Below are positions 8,649 to 17,591 of a DNA stretch of 64,000 nt, one piece after another; positions within the stretch are counted from its first letter, which is position 1; every line of letters begins with the position of its first letter. The notes beneath the pieces are model-generated. The model was not told the origin of the DNA, did not search any database, and saw only the letters and a program-made list of their open reading frames with translations. Made by a program: the position numbers and the translations under genes. The DNA lies in contig JBBQQH010000005.1 in the NCBI GenBank assembly GCA_038216155.1, positions 8,748 through 72,747 of the forward strand. Direction: 5' to 3'. Source of the DNA: SZAS-103 sp038216155. GTDB lineage: Bacteria > Pseudomonadota > Gammaproteobacteria > Xanthomonadales > Xanthomonadaceae.

Positions 8649-10343
8649 TCAGCCCCGCGGATAGAGCGGCGGGAGCTCGTCGTCGACGCTTTTGGGTGCG
8701 CGATGCGTGCGCCAATCCGGTGGCCTGGCAAACGCCGCGCGCAGCGATGCCAGCGCCGCCGCACGATCGCCGCGGCCCCAGCGCGCGGCATCCAGCGACT
8801 GCACAGCTGAGGCCTGCGCCGAATCGTGCAGCTGCTGCGCGACGTCGGCCATATGCTTCGGATTCTCGCTTGGTGCGGCATCCAGCAACGCCTGAGCAAT
8901 CGAATCGAGCTCGCCCATCTTCAGCGCGCGATCCAGGGTCGGCCCGTTACGCTTGCGTACTTTCGCATCGGCGACCGGCTCGCCCATCGATTCCCGTGGG
9001 ATCCGACCCTGTCCACGCCGCCAGCCCCACCACGCGGTCAATGCCAGCGCCAAAACCAAGATGAGCGCGATACCTCGCCACAGTCGGAAATTTTCGATCG
9101 ACCAGAGTTGCGCGCCATCGGTAGCGCCGGCGTTGCCACTGACGTGATCCGGCGCGCCCACAGGCAGTGCATTTGCGCCCGAAGAATCGTTGCCCGCTGG
9201 AGATGGCATCGCTGCTCCCGGCAACACCAACAACGGCGGCACCAATGCCCGCGCTTGCGCCGGTTGGTCGGTATTGACGTTCCACCAGTCCTGCGTGATT
9301 GGCGGAATCCGCAGCGTGCCCTGCGCGTTCGGCACAATCGCGAAACGACGCATGCGCTGGCCGCGCAGATGACCGTTTGGCGCACTGTCCTGCGTGGTCG
9401 AGGCCTGCGGGTACACCTGCGCACCCGGGATTTGCGGCAGTGTCGGATCTGGAATCTGCGTGCCGGTGACGCCCAGCGCGGTCACGGTGACGTTGAGCGT
9501 AAGCGGCTCGCCAGCGTGCAGTGGCCCTGGCTGCGGTTGCGCCGCCAAAGTGACGGCTTGCGCCGGCAACCAGCGATCGCCGGCTTGCGCTGGTCGCGGG
9601 CGCACAGTCAGCGAGATGGCCTTGCCGCGCGCGCCGACCGCACCGCCGGCGAACATGCCGTCGAATCCGCCGCCCATCGCGCGCCCGCGAAAAGTCGGCG
9701 CAGGCACCTCGATGGCGCCGCTGCGTTCTGGCGTCAGCACATAGCGACGCTCGATCACGTCGAAGCGACGCCCATTGATGACGGTGCTGCCCTTGCTGTC
9801 ATCGCCCAGTTGCGAGAGGTTGACGCCGTCCACCGCCGGCGCATCCAGCGCGCCGTCCAGCAAAGTGACGCCATAGTAGAGGCGCAGCGTGTAGACAGCC
9901 GATTGCTGCACGTAAGGCGAAGTCGTTTCCAGCGTGTTTTCGAGAAATACCAGCGAGCCGTCACTTGCGGTGGCTAGCGGTTGCTCGGACACGCTGAGCG
10001 CGATCGGATCAGTGTGCGAACTGCCCACGACAATTGACGGCACCCGCAGCGCGCCGCTGCGGCGCGGTACGATCTCGGTGGTCCAGACGTGTTGCGAGTT
10101 GACGTGTCCGTTGACGATGCTGGTCTGACTACTGGCCGAACGTCCCTGCACTTCGAAGTCGGACGTGAGCGGCGAAAAATCGGGCTCGGTGTCCTCGTCG
10201 CTGGTGATGCTGAGCACGACCGCATCGCCCATCGCTACGCGATCGCGATTCAATGATGCAGTGGCTGCCGCCTGCGCACCGCCATTGCATAGCATCAGCA
10301 CGAGTAGCGTCAGCAGCACCTGGGTCAACACGCTGCGCATCAT
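8649..10343 (-). CDS. batD: BatD-like protein (oxygen-tolerance family)
   Basis: About 564 residues. A signal peptide (MMRSVLTQVLLTLLVLMLCNGGAQA) precedes beta-rich BatD repeats (ASLNRDRVAMGDAVVLSI; SDFEVQGRSASSQTSIVNG), and a transmembrane helix near residue 435 (GIALILVLALALTAWWGW) leads to a basic cytoplasmic tail. Two adjacent ATGs (10343, 10340) follow a GGAG; the first makes an ATGA overlap with the upstream gene. It is the last gene of the MoxR/Bat operon. BatD proteins are membrane-anchored periplasmic proteins associated with the VWA proteins BatA and BatB; their molecular role is not settled. Confidence 0.85.
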   Translation of the reverse strand: MMRSVLTQVLLTLLVLMLCNGGAQAAATASLNRDRVAMGDAVVLSITSDEDTEPDFSPLTSDFEVQGRSASSQTSIVNGHVNSQHVWTTEIVPRRSGALRVPSIVVGSSHTDPIALSVSEQPLATASDGSLVFLENTLETTSPYVQQSAVYTLRLYYGVTLLDGALDAPAVDGVNLSQLGDDSKGSTVINGRRFDVIERRYVLTPERSGAIEVPAPTFRGRAMGGGFDGMFAGGAVGARGKAISLTVRPRPAQAGDRWLPAQAVTLAAQPQPGPLHAGEPLTLNVTVTALGVTGTQIPDPTLPQIPGAQVYPQASTTQDSAPNGHLRGQRMRRFAIVPNAQGTLRIPPITQDWWNVNTDQPAQARALVPPLLVLPGAAMPSPAGNDSSGANALPVGAPDHVSGNAGATDGAQLWSIENFRLWRGIALILVLALALTAWWGWRRGQGRIPRESMGEPVADAKVRKRNGPTLDRALKMGELDSIAQALLDAAPSENPKHMADVAQQLHDSAQASAVQSLDAARWGRGDRAAALASLRAAFARPPDWRTHRAPKSVDDELPPLYPRG

Positions 10344-12430
10344 TGCTCTCCTTGCGCCTGCCGGCGCGCCCATTCGATCGCGAATTTGCGGCGCAGTAAT
10401 CCGCCCGGATCATCCGGAACTCGCTGCAGCCATTGCTCGATCGCTTGATGCTGCTCGCGCTTGGCGGTGCTTTCGACGGCGACGTGTGCTTTGCCCTTTC
10501 CCTGCTGCGAAGCGGTGCGACCTTGCTGGCGCTGCAATGCCTGTTGCATCGCGCGCCGGGTCGCGGCATCGGCCTTGGCCTGGCGCTCGCGCTGCGCTGC
10601 GGCCTGCTCGGGCGTCGCTGGTTGCAGCGATTGCGGAGCGTCCGAGGCAGATTGCGATGGCTGCTTCGGAGTTGTCTGCGATTGTGCCTCAGATTGTTGC
10701 GACCGCTGTTGACGCTGAGCTGGCGTAGGCTGCTGCCCTTGTTGCTGCCCTTGTTGCTGCCCTTGTTGCTGCCCTTGTTGCTGCCCTTGTTGCTGCCCTT
10801 GTTGCTGCCCTTGTTGCTGCCCTTGTTGCTGTCCTTGTTGCTGTCCTTGTTGTGGTCCTTGTTGTGGTCCTTGTTGTGGTCCTTGTTGTGGTCCTTGTTT
10901 TTGGCCTTGCTGCTGGCCTTGATTTGATCCCTGCGACTGCGAACCCTTGCTGTTGCCGGCATGATCCTGTTCGCGGTCGCTTTCTTTTTTCTGCGGCTGC
11001 CTTTGTTGTTGCTGTTTTTCTTGCTGCAGCAGGCGCTGCGCAAGTGCGCGATTGGCGAGCGCATCGGGCATTCCGGGCTGCAATTGCAGGGCGCGATCAT
11101 AGGCCGAAATTGCGCCCGGATAGTCCTGCATTTTTGTCAGTGCATTGCCGCGGTTGAATTGGGCGTCGGCCGTTGGCCGTGACCCCCACAGCTTCGCCGC
11201 CGCCGCGAAATCGCCCTTGCGATACGCAGCGACCGCGGCGATGTCGGGCGAACGTGCGAGCGACTCGGCCCTCTCTGGTTGCTGCTGCAATGCCTGATAG
11301 GCGCGCTGGTCGTTGCTTTGCCACAACCCGCTCCACCAGTCCGGCAGCGCCGCCTGTGCCTGCGGCAGCGGCAACATCAACACCACACACGCGAATCCCA
11401 TCCAAGCATTGCGCCGAAATCCCAGTAATACCAAGGGCAGCAGCAATAGCACCAACCATGGCCCGTCATCGCGCCAGCGCGTGGTGACTGCATTGGCGCG
11501 CGTGCCGCGACGGCTGTCGTTCGCGTCATCGCCTGCTTCTGACTCGAGCATCCGAAGCGCCTGCAGGTCGTCGGCCTGCACCGTCATCGGCACATAACGG
11601 CCACCGCCTGCCGCAGCCAGTGATCGCAGCGAGGCAGGATCCAGCCGCGCCATGTGCAATGCGCCGCCATCGCCTGAATCGGTACCGCTGTCCGTGACGG
11701 GCGCGCCGATCAGCGTGCCGATGCCCAGCGCCGATGTTTGATAGCCGCGCGCCTCCGCCGAGCTAGCTGCACTGATCGCTGCCGCGTCGGCATGATCGGA
11801 CATCAATAAGATGCGTCCGCGCTGAAATCCAGCTTGCTGCAGCAGGTCGGCGCTACGCATGATCGCTTGGTCTGCGCGTTGCCCATCGACCGGTATCACC
11901 GTCGGCAACAGCGCATCCACCAGATCATCCAGACTGCGCGCATCGTCCGACAGTGGCGCAACCGTGAACGCGGCGCCGGCATAAGCGACCAAGCCCAGTT
12001 GCCCGCCGCGACGCTGAGCCAACAGTTGCCGCAACTTGATACGAATGCGTGCATTACGACTGGGTGGAAGATCCGCTGCCTGCATCGCCGACGACAAATC
12101 CACCGCAACCACCAGCGGATCGACTGGCGCGATCAACCTCGCTTGCTCGTGATGCCACGATGGCCCCGACAGCGCGAACACGGCGATCGCCAAGGTAAGC
12201 AGAATCAGCCAAGGCGTGCGCGCCGTGCTGTCCGATTCTGAGTCGAGCAGGCTCGGCAACAGATGTGGATCGACCACGCGCCGCCACGGATTGCCACGCC
12301 GCTGGCGCGCGCGCCACCACCATGCGAGCAGCGGCAATACCAACCAACCCAGCAACCACATTGGCCGCAACAAATGCGGCAGCAAATGTGATTGAAGCAA
12401 GGATGTCTGCATCGATGCGGAGATGTTCAT
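10340..12430 (-). CDS. BatB/BatC-type fusion: VWA domain, TPR repeats and GQQQ-rich tail
   Basis: 696 residues from ATG 12430. Two N-terminal membrane helices flank a short basic stretch. A von Willebrand A domain begins near residue 95, with DLSSAMQ where the MIDAS DxSxS would stand (Ser to Ala at the last position). Another pair of helices (~330-375) is followed by TPR-like repeats (DFAAAAKLWGSRPTADAQFNRGNAL; YPGAISAYDRALQLQPGMPDAL). A tandem repeat of Gly-Gln-Gln-Gln and Gly-Pro-Gln-Gln units comes next, then a Gln/Ala/Arg-rich end. BatB and BatC are separate genes in some bacteria; here they are one. It overlaps both neighbours by four bases, showing coupled translation. Confidence 0.85.
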   Translation of the reverse strand: MNISASMQTSLLQSHLLPHLLRPMWLLGWLVLPLLAWWWRARQRRGNPWRRVVDPHLLPSLLDSESDSTARTPWLILLTLAIAVFALSGPSWHHEQARLIAPVDPLVVAVDLSSAMQAADLPPSRNARIRIKLRQLLAQRRGGQLGLVAYAGAAFTVAPLSDDARSLDDLVDALLPTVIPVDGQRADQAIMRSADLLQQAGFQRGRILLMSDHADAAAISAASSAEARGYQTSALGIGTLIGAPVTDSGTDSGDGGALHMARLDPASLRSLAAAGGGRYVPMTVQADDLQALRMLESEAGDDANDSRRGTRANAVTTRWRDDGPWLVLLLLPLVLLGFRRNAWMGFACVVLMLPLPQAQAALPDWWSGLWQSNDQRAYQALQQQPERAESLARSPDIAAVAAYRKGDFAAAAKLWGSRPTADAQFNRGNALTKMQDYPGAISAYDRALQLQPGMPDALANRALAQRLLQQEKQQQQRQPQKKESDREQDHAGNSKGSQSQGSNQGQQQGQKQGPQQGPQQGPQQGPQQGQQQGQQQGQQQGQQQGQQQGQQQGQQQGQQQGQQQGQQPTPAQRQQRSQQSEAQSQTTPKQPSQSASDAPQSLQPATPEQAAAQRERQAKADAATRRAMQQALQRQQGRTASQQGKGKAHVAVESTAKREQHQAIEQWLQRVPDDPGGLLRRKFAIEWARRQAQGEQ
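10729..10920. repeat. 12-base tandem repeat inside the BatB/C gene
   Basis: About 17 head-to-tail 12-base units, GTTGCTGCCCTT on the plus strand, cover this stretch without losing frame. The central seven or so are identical; the right-hand part shifts to GTTGTGGTCCTT. They encode GQQQ and GPQQ tetrapeptides. Because the unit is four codons, copy-number change would lengthen or shorten the linker without a frameshift. The array is not a CRISPR: there are no spacers. Confidence 0.95.
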
Positions 12431-13455
12431 GCAAACCGCCGCGTCGACAGCAGGCCAATTCCGATCAGCAATAACGATGCAGCCAGCGGCCACGGATACA
12501 ACTCGGTGCGCGGACGCTCGAGCTGGCCAACCTGTTGTACCGGCTCCAGACGGTCGAGCTCGGCATAGATCTGCGCCAGCGCGTCTGTGTCGCGGGCGCG
12601 GAAATAACGACCGCCAGTTTGCGTGGCGATCGCAGATAGTGTTTGTTCGTCGATGTCGCTGCCCATGCCCGGCATGCTCATCGCCATGCCGAACAAGGCG
12701 CTCATGTCGTCGTCGCCATCGCCGCCAAACCCGATGGTGTGGATGCGGATGTGCTCGGCAGTCGCCAACTCGGCAGCTTTCAGCGGCGGCACTGCACCTG
12801 CATTGCTGACGCCATCGGTCAGCACGATCAACACTTTCGAATCGTTGTTTACTGGAGTCGGCGTCGATAGCGCGTCCGACGGTTGCGCGCGCATGCGCTT
12901 GACCGCAAGCGCGATCGCATCACCGATCGCAGTTTCCTGGCCAGCAAGTCCGACGACGCTGTCATCGAGCTGCTGCTTCACGCTGCGAAGATCAAAGGTC
13001 AACGGCGTCACGGCGTAAGCTTGCGAGCCGAACACGATCAGTCCGACACGATCGCCACGGCGCCGGTCCAGAAAATCATCGAGAACGGCCTTGATCGCGG
13101 TCAGCCGATCCACCGTCTGGCCACCAAGCCGCATGTCCTGTTGCTGCATGCTGCCGGACAAATCCACCGCCAGCACCAGATCGCGGCCAGTGCGCGGCGG
13201 TTGCACCGCTTCGCCCAGTTGTTGCGGACGTGCCGCGGCGATGCACAACGCGGCCCAGGCCAGCAGCGGCACTACACCCATCCAACGCAATGCACCACGA
13301 GCAGGACCGGGTGCATGCAACATCGACAATTGTTGTGCATACGGCACGCGCAACGCCGCGTGACCGATGCGCCGCGCGGCCGGCAGCAACCGCTGCGCCA
13401 GCCACGGCAACGGCAGCGCCAGCAATGCCCATGGCCATGCGAATTCATCAGGCAT
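12427..13455 (-). CDS. batA: BatA-like VWA domain membrane protein
   Basis: 342 residues from ATG 13455 (MPDEFAWPWALLALPLPWL). An N-terminal helix, a second helix near residue 60 (GVVPLLAWAALCIAAARP), a VWA domain with an intact MIDAS (DLSGSM, ~residue 97; later VLTDGVSNAG) and a C-terminal helix (PLAASLLLIGIGLL) give the usual BatA layout. It is anchored in the inner membrane with the VWA domain in the periplasm. It overlaps DUF4381 by eight bases and BatB/C by four. VWA proteins of this group are thought to work with the MoxR ATPase encoded at the head of the operon. Confidence 0.9.
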   Translation of the reverse strand: MPDEFAWPWALLALPLPWLAQRLLPAARRIGHAALRVPYAQQLSMLHAPGPARGALRWMGVVPLLAWAALCIAAARPQQLGEAVQPPRTGRDLVLAVDLSGSMQQQDMRLGGQTVDRLTAIKAVLDDFLDRRRGDRVGLIVFGSQAYAVTPLTFDLRSVKQQLDDSVVGLAGQETAIGDAIALAVKRMRAQPSDALSTPTPVNNDSKVLIVLTDGVSNAGAVPPLKAAELATAEHIRIHTIGFGGDGDDDMSALFGMAMSMPGMGSDIDEQTLSAIATQTGGRYFRARDTDALAQIYAELDRLEPVQQVGQLERPRTELYPWPLAASLLLIGIGLLSTRRFA

Positions 13456-13939
13456 GCGCCGCCTCCAGCAGCACACGCAATCGCTTGCGCGCGTCCGTCA
13501 GCGCGCTGCGCGCTGAATCGGCGTCGAGCGTTGGCCGGAACGCGCCATCCACCAACAGGCGACCACTGCCGGCAGAAAACGGTTGCGTGGGGTCATCGCC
13601 GTCCAAAAATTTCAACCAGGCCTCGCCTCCGCGTTGCGACGCATCCGGATGGCGCAAGCGTGCGACTCTGCGCAAGATTGCAGACGCGGCAAGCAGTGCG
13701 GACGCCGCATCGTTGCTTGCAGCCGTGTCGCGATCGAACTGAAGCAGGATTGCGTCGATCCGCCGACCACGTCGCCAGCGCTTCAGCACGCGCAAGCCAG
13801 TCCACGCCAGCACGCCCAGCAACACAGCAGCAAGCAGCCACCAACCAGGCGCCGGTGGCCACCACGGCGGTGGTGGTGGCAAGTGGATATCGCGCAGTGC
13901 TGCGCTGGAATCGGCCGCGTGCGACAGCGACTGCAACAT
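13448..13939 (-). CDS. DUF4381 family membrane protein
   Basis: 163 residues. A proline-rich segment (LPPPPPWWPPAPGWW) leads into one transmembrane helix (LLAAVLLGVLAWTGL) and a cytoplasmic, Arg-rich helical domain. The size and position between DUF58 and BatA genes are what is usually seen for DUF4381 in gammaproteobacterial MoxR operons. Its stop shares bases with the BatA start and its ATG with the DUF58 stop, so it is translationally coupled on both sides. No enzymatic motif is visible. Confidence 0.82.
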   Translation of the reverse strand: MLQSLSHAADSSAALRDIHLPPPPPWWPPAPGWWLLAAVLLGVLAWTGLRVLKRWRRGRRIDAILLQFDRDTAASNDAASALLAASAILRRVARLRHPDASQRGGEAWLKFLDGDDPTQPFSAGSGRLLVDGAFRPTLDADSARSALTDARKRLRVLLEAAHA

Positions 13940-14934
13940 CAGGCCACCACCCCACGCGTGGCCGGCAACAACGCGCTCAGCAGGTGATCAATGTCCTCGT
14001 CGGTGCGCAATGTGCGCACGTGTGAGCCCAGTGCATGCAGGCGTGCAGATTGGGCGGTGATGCGTTCGCCGAACTGGCTCTGCCACGCGCGGTGCAGACG
14101 CGTATCGGCGAGATCGACCTCGATTCGCCCCGCATCCGAACGAAACGGCAATCTCTCGGGTGGCGGCTCAAGCTCCAGCGGATCGACCAACAGCACCGCG
14201 AGCACATCATGCTGCGCGCACAGTGCAGCCAGATGGCCTTGGCTGATCGGTTCAATCGACAGCGGGTCGGCCAACAAAACAATGCGCGCACCCGGACGCG
14301 ATCCTCGCAGCGCAGACACGATCGCGCGCTCCAGACCGGCATCGTCTACCGGCGCCTGCGCATACCACTGCGCCAATGCATCCAGCACGCGCAACACGCC
14401 GCGGGTACCGCCGGTCGGCGCCAGCGGCGCCACCTTGTCGCTCCCGCGCAGCAGTCCGACCCGATCGCCGCTGCGCTGCGCGGCCCAAGCGACAATCGCG
14501 CCCACCCGCGCGGCCTGCACCGACTTGAAGCGCACGCGAGTGCCGAAGTACAGGCGTGGCGAGGTGTCGGCGATCAACAACGTGATGCGCTCGCGTTCGG
14601 CCTGGAACAGTTTGGTGTGCGTGCGGCCTGTGCGTGCGGTGACACGCCAGTCGATGTGGCGCGCATCATCGCCCGCCGCGTACGGTCGCGACTCGGCGTA
14701 CTCCATGCCGCGACCACGAAACGGCGACAGCGCCGGCCCGGCCACGCGCGCCGCGCCCAGTCGCGCTGGAGGCCAGCCGCGCACGCGAGCACGCAATGCA
14801 ATCAGCTCACGCAGGTCGGGGCGCAGGCCATTCGCATCGGCATTGCAACGACCAACCGATCCGCGAGCAATGGCCGACCTGTCGCCTGTTGTGCGCTGGT
14901 GCGCTGCATCCGTCAGTGTCGTTTCAATAGTCAT
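13939..14934 (-). CDS. DUF58 domain-containing protein
   Basis: 331 residues. The family core is visible as SPFRGRGMEYAESRPYAAGD followed by ARHIDWRVTARTGRTHTKLF, with ITLLIADTSPRLYFGT shortly after. DUF58 proteins have a VWA-like fold and almost always sit beside a MoxR ATPase, as here. There is no N-terminal membrane segment, so it is probably cytoplasmic or peripheral. The one-base overlap (TGATG) with the DUF4381 gene indicates coupling. The biochemical role is not known. Confidence 0.9.
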   Translation of the reverse strand: MTIETTLTDAAHQRTTGDRSAIARGSVGRCNADANGLRPDLRELIALRARVRGWPPARLGAARVAGPALSPFRGRGMEYAESRPYAAGDDARHIDWRVTARTGRTHTKLFQAERERITLLIADTSPRLYFGTRVRFKSVQAARVGAIVAWAAQRSGDRVGLLRGSDKVAPLAPTGGTRGVLRVLDALAQWYAQAPVDDAGLERAIVSALRGSRPGARIVLLADPLSIEPISQGHLAALCAQHDVLAVLLVDPLELEPPPERLPFRSDAGRIEVDLADTRLHRAWQSQFGERITAQSARLHALGSHVRTLRTDEDIDHLLSALLPATRGVVA

Positions 14935-14979
14935 TGATCAAGGGCTGTCTCGCAGTGCGGCATGCTTCAAGAAAGCCGA

Positions 14980-16011
14980 TCAAGGCAGCGGCACGCGTTC
15001 GAGCAACGCGCGCACTAGGCGTTCGCCGTCCCAGCCTTCGGCGCTCGCCTCGTAGCTGGGTAACACTCGGTGGCGCAATACGTCTGGCGCAACCGCTTGC
15101 ACGTCCTCTGGTGTGACGTAATCGCGCCCCGCCAGCCACGCGCGGGCTCGAGCACAACGTTCCAGCGCAATCGAACCGCGCGGACTTGCGCCCCAGGCGA
15201 TCCGCGCGGCCAGGGTGGCCTCGTAACGAGAAGCGTCGCGGCTGGCCAGCACCAATTCGATCAAATAGCGTTCCAGTGGCTCGGCCAGGTGGATTTGCAG
15301 CACCGCATCGCGAGCGGCAAAGACGTCGGCCTGCGCAATCGGCTCGAAAGCTTGCTGCGTTTGCGGCATGCGCTGCGCGCGTTCGCGCACCAGCCGCAGA
15401 ATGCGAGTCTCCGCCCCGGCTTCCGGATAGCCGATGCGCACATGCATCAGGAAGCGGTCAAGCTGGGCCTCCGGCAGCGGGTAGGTGCCTTCTTGCTCGA
15501 TCGGATTTTGCGTCGCCATCACCAGGAACAACTCCGGCAACGGAAATGTCATCCGCCCGACCGTGATCTGGCGCTCGCCCATGGCCTCGAGCAGAGCCGA
15601 CTGCACCTTGGCCGGCGCGCGGTTGATCTCGTCGGCGAGGATCAGGTTGTGGAAAAGTGGCCCGGCCTGGAATTCGAATCTGCCATCGTTCGGCCGCCAG
15701 ATTTCCGTGCCGGTGAGATCGGCCGGCAACAAATCCGGCGTGAACTGCACGCGATGGAAGTTGGCTGCAAGGCGCGAGGCGAGCTCCTTGATCGCTGTAG
15801 TTTTGGCCAAGCCGGGCGCGCCTTCCACCAACAAGTGACCGTCGGCCAGCAAGGCAATCAACAGGCTGTCGACCAATCCTACCTGGCCAATGATGACTCG
15901 TGACAAATCCTCTCGCAGTGCGACGAATCGACTGTGCAGGGCGGAGGCCGAATCGGGCTGACGTGCGTCAAGGTTTGCGGAGACGCTACCGAGTTGATCT
16001 TGCATTGTCAT
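14980..16011 (-). CDS. MoxR-family AAA+ ATPase
   Basis: 343 residues from ATG 16011, preceded by GGTGGA; a second ATG at 16005 is possible. Walker A is EGAPGLAKT (~residue 63), Walker B LILADEINRAP, sensor ATQNPIEQEGTYPLPEAQLDRF, and the C-terminal lid carries GASPRGSIAL. These are standard MoxR marks. MoxR proteins act as ATP-driven chaperones for VWA-domain partners, and here the gene is the first of six that include three VWA-type proteins and BatD. The promoter must lie in 16012-16305 because the next upstream gene is separated by 294 bases. Confidence 0.93.
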   Translation of the reverse strand: MTMQDQLGSVSANLDARQPDSASALHSRFVALREDLSRVIIGQVGLVDSLLIALLADGHLLVEGAPGLAKTTAIKELASRLAANFHRVQFTPDLLPADLTGTEIWRPNDGRFEFQAGPLFHNLILADEINRAPAKVQSALLEAMGERQITVGRMTFPLPELFLVMATQNPIEQEGTYPLPEAQLDRFLMHVRIGYPEAGAETRILRLVRERAQRMPQTQQAFEPIAQADVFAARDAVLQIHLAEPLERYLIELVLASRDASRYEATLAARIAWGASPRGSIALERCARARAWLAGRDYVTPEDVQAVAPDVLRHRVLPSYEASAEGWDGERLVRALLERVPLP

Positions 16012-16305
16012 TTTTCCACCAATTGTTCGTTTTCAGTGTGTCAACGCGAGTGAGCGCAGACTCGAATCGCCATCCTCAATGGTCGATATTGGCGCGTCAG
16101 GCCCTGCCAGCGGCAGTGCAGGTCAAAATCGCCGCGATCGAATGTCGAATCGCATTTACGAGTTCCAGCCTACGCGATTGCGCTTTGTATCGCCCTCGGC
16201 AGAGCGCACAGCATGCGAGCCTCAGGGGCGGCAGCTGGCATTGGCGCTCGGCGACCGTGGACGGCACGGATATGACCATTGCTGGCTTAGCGGGTTCCGC
16301 GCCGA
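16012..16305. other. Intergenic region upstream of the MoxR operon
   Basis: Nearly 300 bases without a supported gene, between the end of the EAL gene and the start of moxR (both minus strand). A TTGACA hexamer on the minus strand lies about 30 bases before the moxR start, but no good -10 follows at the right distance. No terminator hairpin with a T-run is evident for the EAL gene. Confidence 0.4.
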
Positions 16306-17532
16306 TCAATGACTCGCCGCAATCTGCGCTTCCAGCGGCAATGGTTTGCCGATCAGATAGCCCTGCGCCTGATCGCAGCCCATTTCTCGCAAGATATCCA
16401 GTTGCTGCGGCGTTTCCACGCCTTCGGCAGTTAATGTCGCACCCAGCGCCGCGCCCATCTGGATGATGGTTTGCACGATGCGCCTGGCGCGATCGGAGGT
16501 GAGCAGGTCGCGCACAAACGCCTGATCGATCTTGATACTGTCGAAGGCAAGCCGGTGCAACTGGATTAGATGCGAATAGCCGGTGCCGAAATCATCCAGC
16601 GCCACCGCGATGTCTTGCGAGTGACAATGCGCAATGACCTCGGCAACCTTGCCATGGTCGAGCAGCTGGCTTTCGGTGATCTCGACCTTGATGCAGCCTC
16701 GCGGCAGCCGCAACGCCTCGCGACGGGCAACGACGCGTTCGATCAAACCGGGATGCGCCAATTGGCGCGCGGACACATTCACCGCGATGTACGGCATGGG
16801 CTGCGTGCGCAACGCATCGAGCGCGTTGCAACCAGCGTCAAATACGTATTCGCCGACCGGCACGATCAGCGAGGTTTCCTCGGCCAGTGCGATGAACTCG
16901 GCCGGAGACACCGGGCCACGCTCGGGATGTGTCCAACGCACCAAGGCCTCGAATCCGACAATTAGATCGGTGCTGATGTCGAGCACCGGCTGATAACGCA
17001 GATCGAGCTTTGCGTCGACAAGATCCTGCCGCAACTGGCTTTCCAGCCGGAATTTGCTGGTGCCGCTGTCGATTCCGCTGCCTGCCTGCGAGGCATCCGC
17101 GGGGTCTGACACCGTGCTTGCTTGACGGTCGCCGGCCCGACCGCGCAGCAGTTGCAGCATCGAGCGATACCGCTTCATCTGCCCCCGCAACAACATCCGC
17201 AGGATCGGATCGCTGCGATCCAGGCGGGCATCGATCTGTTCGCTATCAATGATCAGCAGCACGCAGTCGCTGGCGGCAACTGCGGTTGCGGTGCGCGGAG
17301 CGCGATCCACCACGCCCATCTCGCCGAGCAGATCGCCAGCCGTTAATGTTGCGAGGAGCAAGTCGCGACCCGGCTGCCGCGCGAGCACATGGATTGAACC
17401 CGACTCGATCAAATAAGCGGTATCCGGCGTGTCGCCTTCGTGAAACAACACCTCTCCACCGATCAGGGACTTGCGTTGCAACGGCGCACTCCGGTGTGCA
17501 TGCGACGACAAGCATCCGATGCCTGACGTCAC
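16306..17532 (-). CDS. Cyclic-nucleotide-binding/EAL domain protein (putative c-di-GMP phosphodiesterase)
   Basis: 408 residues. The N-terminal ~125 residues match a cNMP-binding (Crp-like) fold (GEVLFHEGDTPDTAYLIESG; GDLLGEMGVVDRAPRTATAV). After a linker the EAL domain carries the usual catalytic motifs: FEALVRW, NVSARQLA, ITESQLL, DDFGTGYSHL, KIDQAFV, AEGVETPQQL, QGYLIGKPL. This predicts c-di-GMP hydrolysis to pGpG, gated by a nucleotide or other ligand. The GTG at 17532 lies only seven bases past the pilQ terminator stem and has no ribosome site. The true start may be a later codon, such as a GTG shortly before the phosphate-binding cassette that follows GGTGGAGA. Confidence 0.88.
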   Translation of the reverse strand: MTSGIGCLSSHAHRSAPLQRKSLIGGEVLFHEGDTPDTAYLIESGSIHVLARQPGRDLLLATLTAGDLLGEMGVVDRAPRTATAVAASDCVLLIIDSEQIDARLDRSDPILRMLLRGQMKRYRSMLQLLRGRAGDRQASTVSDPADASQAGSGIDSGTSKFRLESQLRQDLVDAKLDLRYQPVLDISTDLIVGFEALVRWTHPERGPVSPAEFIALAEETSLIVPVGEYVFDAGCNALDALRTQPMPYIAVNVSARQLAHPGLIERVVARREALRLPRGCIKVEITESQLLDHGKVAEVIAHCHSQDIAVALDDFGTGYSHLIQLHRLAFDSIKIDQAFVRDLLTSDRARRIVQTIIQMGAALGATLTAEGVETPQQLDILREMGCDQAQGYLIGKPLPLEAQIAASH

Positions 17533-17539
17533 CCGAAAA

Positions 17540-17567
17540 GCAAAGGGGTCCTTGCGGACCCCTTTGC
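17540..17567 (-). terminator. Rho-independent terminator of the pil operon
   Basis: A perfect 12-base-pair stem (GCAAAGGGGTCC with GGACCCCTTTGC) closes a four-base loop, and on the minus strand it is followed by TTTTC. It lies 24 bases after the pilQ stop codon and directly before the first possible start of the EAL gene. Confidence 0.9.
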
Positions 17568-17591
17568 GACATCAACTATTTGAGCCGCTGC

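Noticed and set aside
10729..10920. Direct repeats considered as a CRISPR array
   Set aside because: The 12-base units are contiguous, without spacers, and encode protein.
10433..10927. Leucine-rich plus-strand frame opposite the tandem repeat
   Set aside because: It is the reverse reading of the GQQQ repeat; the minus-strand gene has full domain support.
17246..17575. Open frame at the start of the EAL gene in another frame, reaching over the terminator
   Set aside because: It has no domain and its start lies within the terminator stem; the EAL frame carries the cNMP and EAL motifs.
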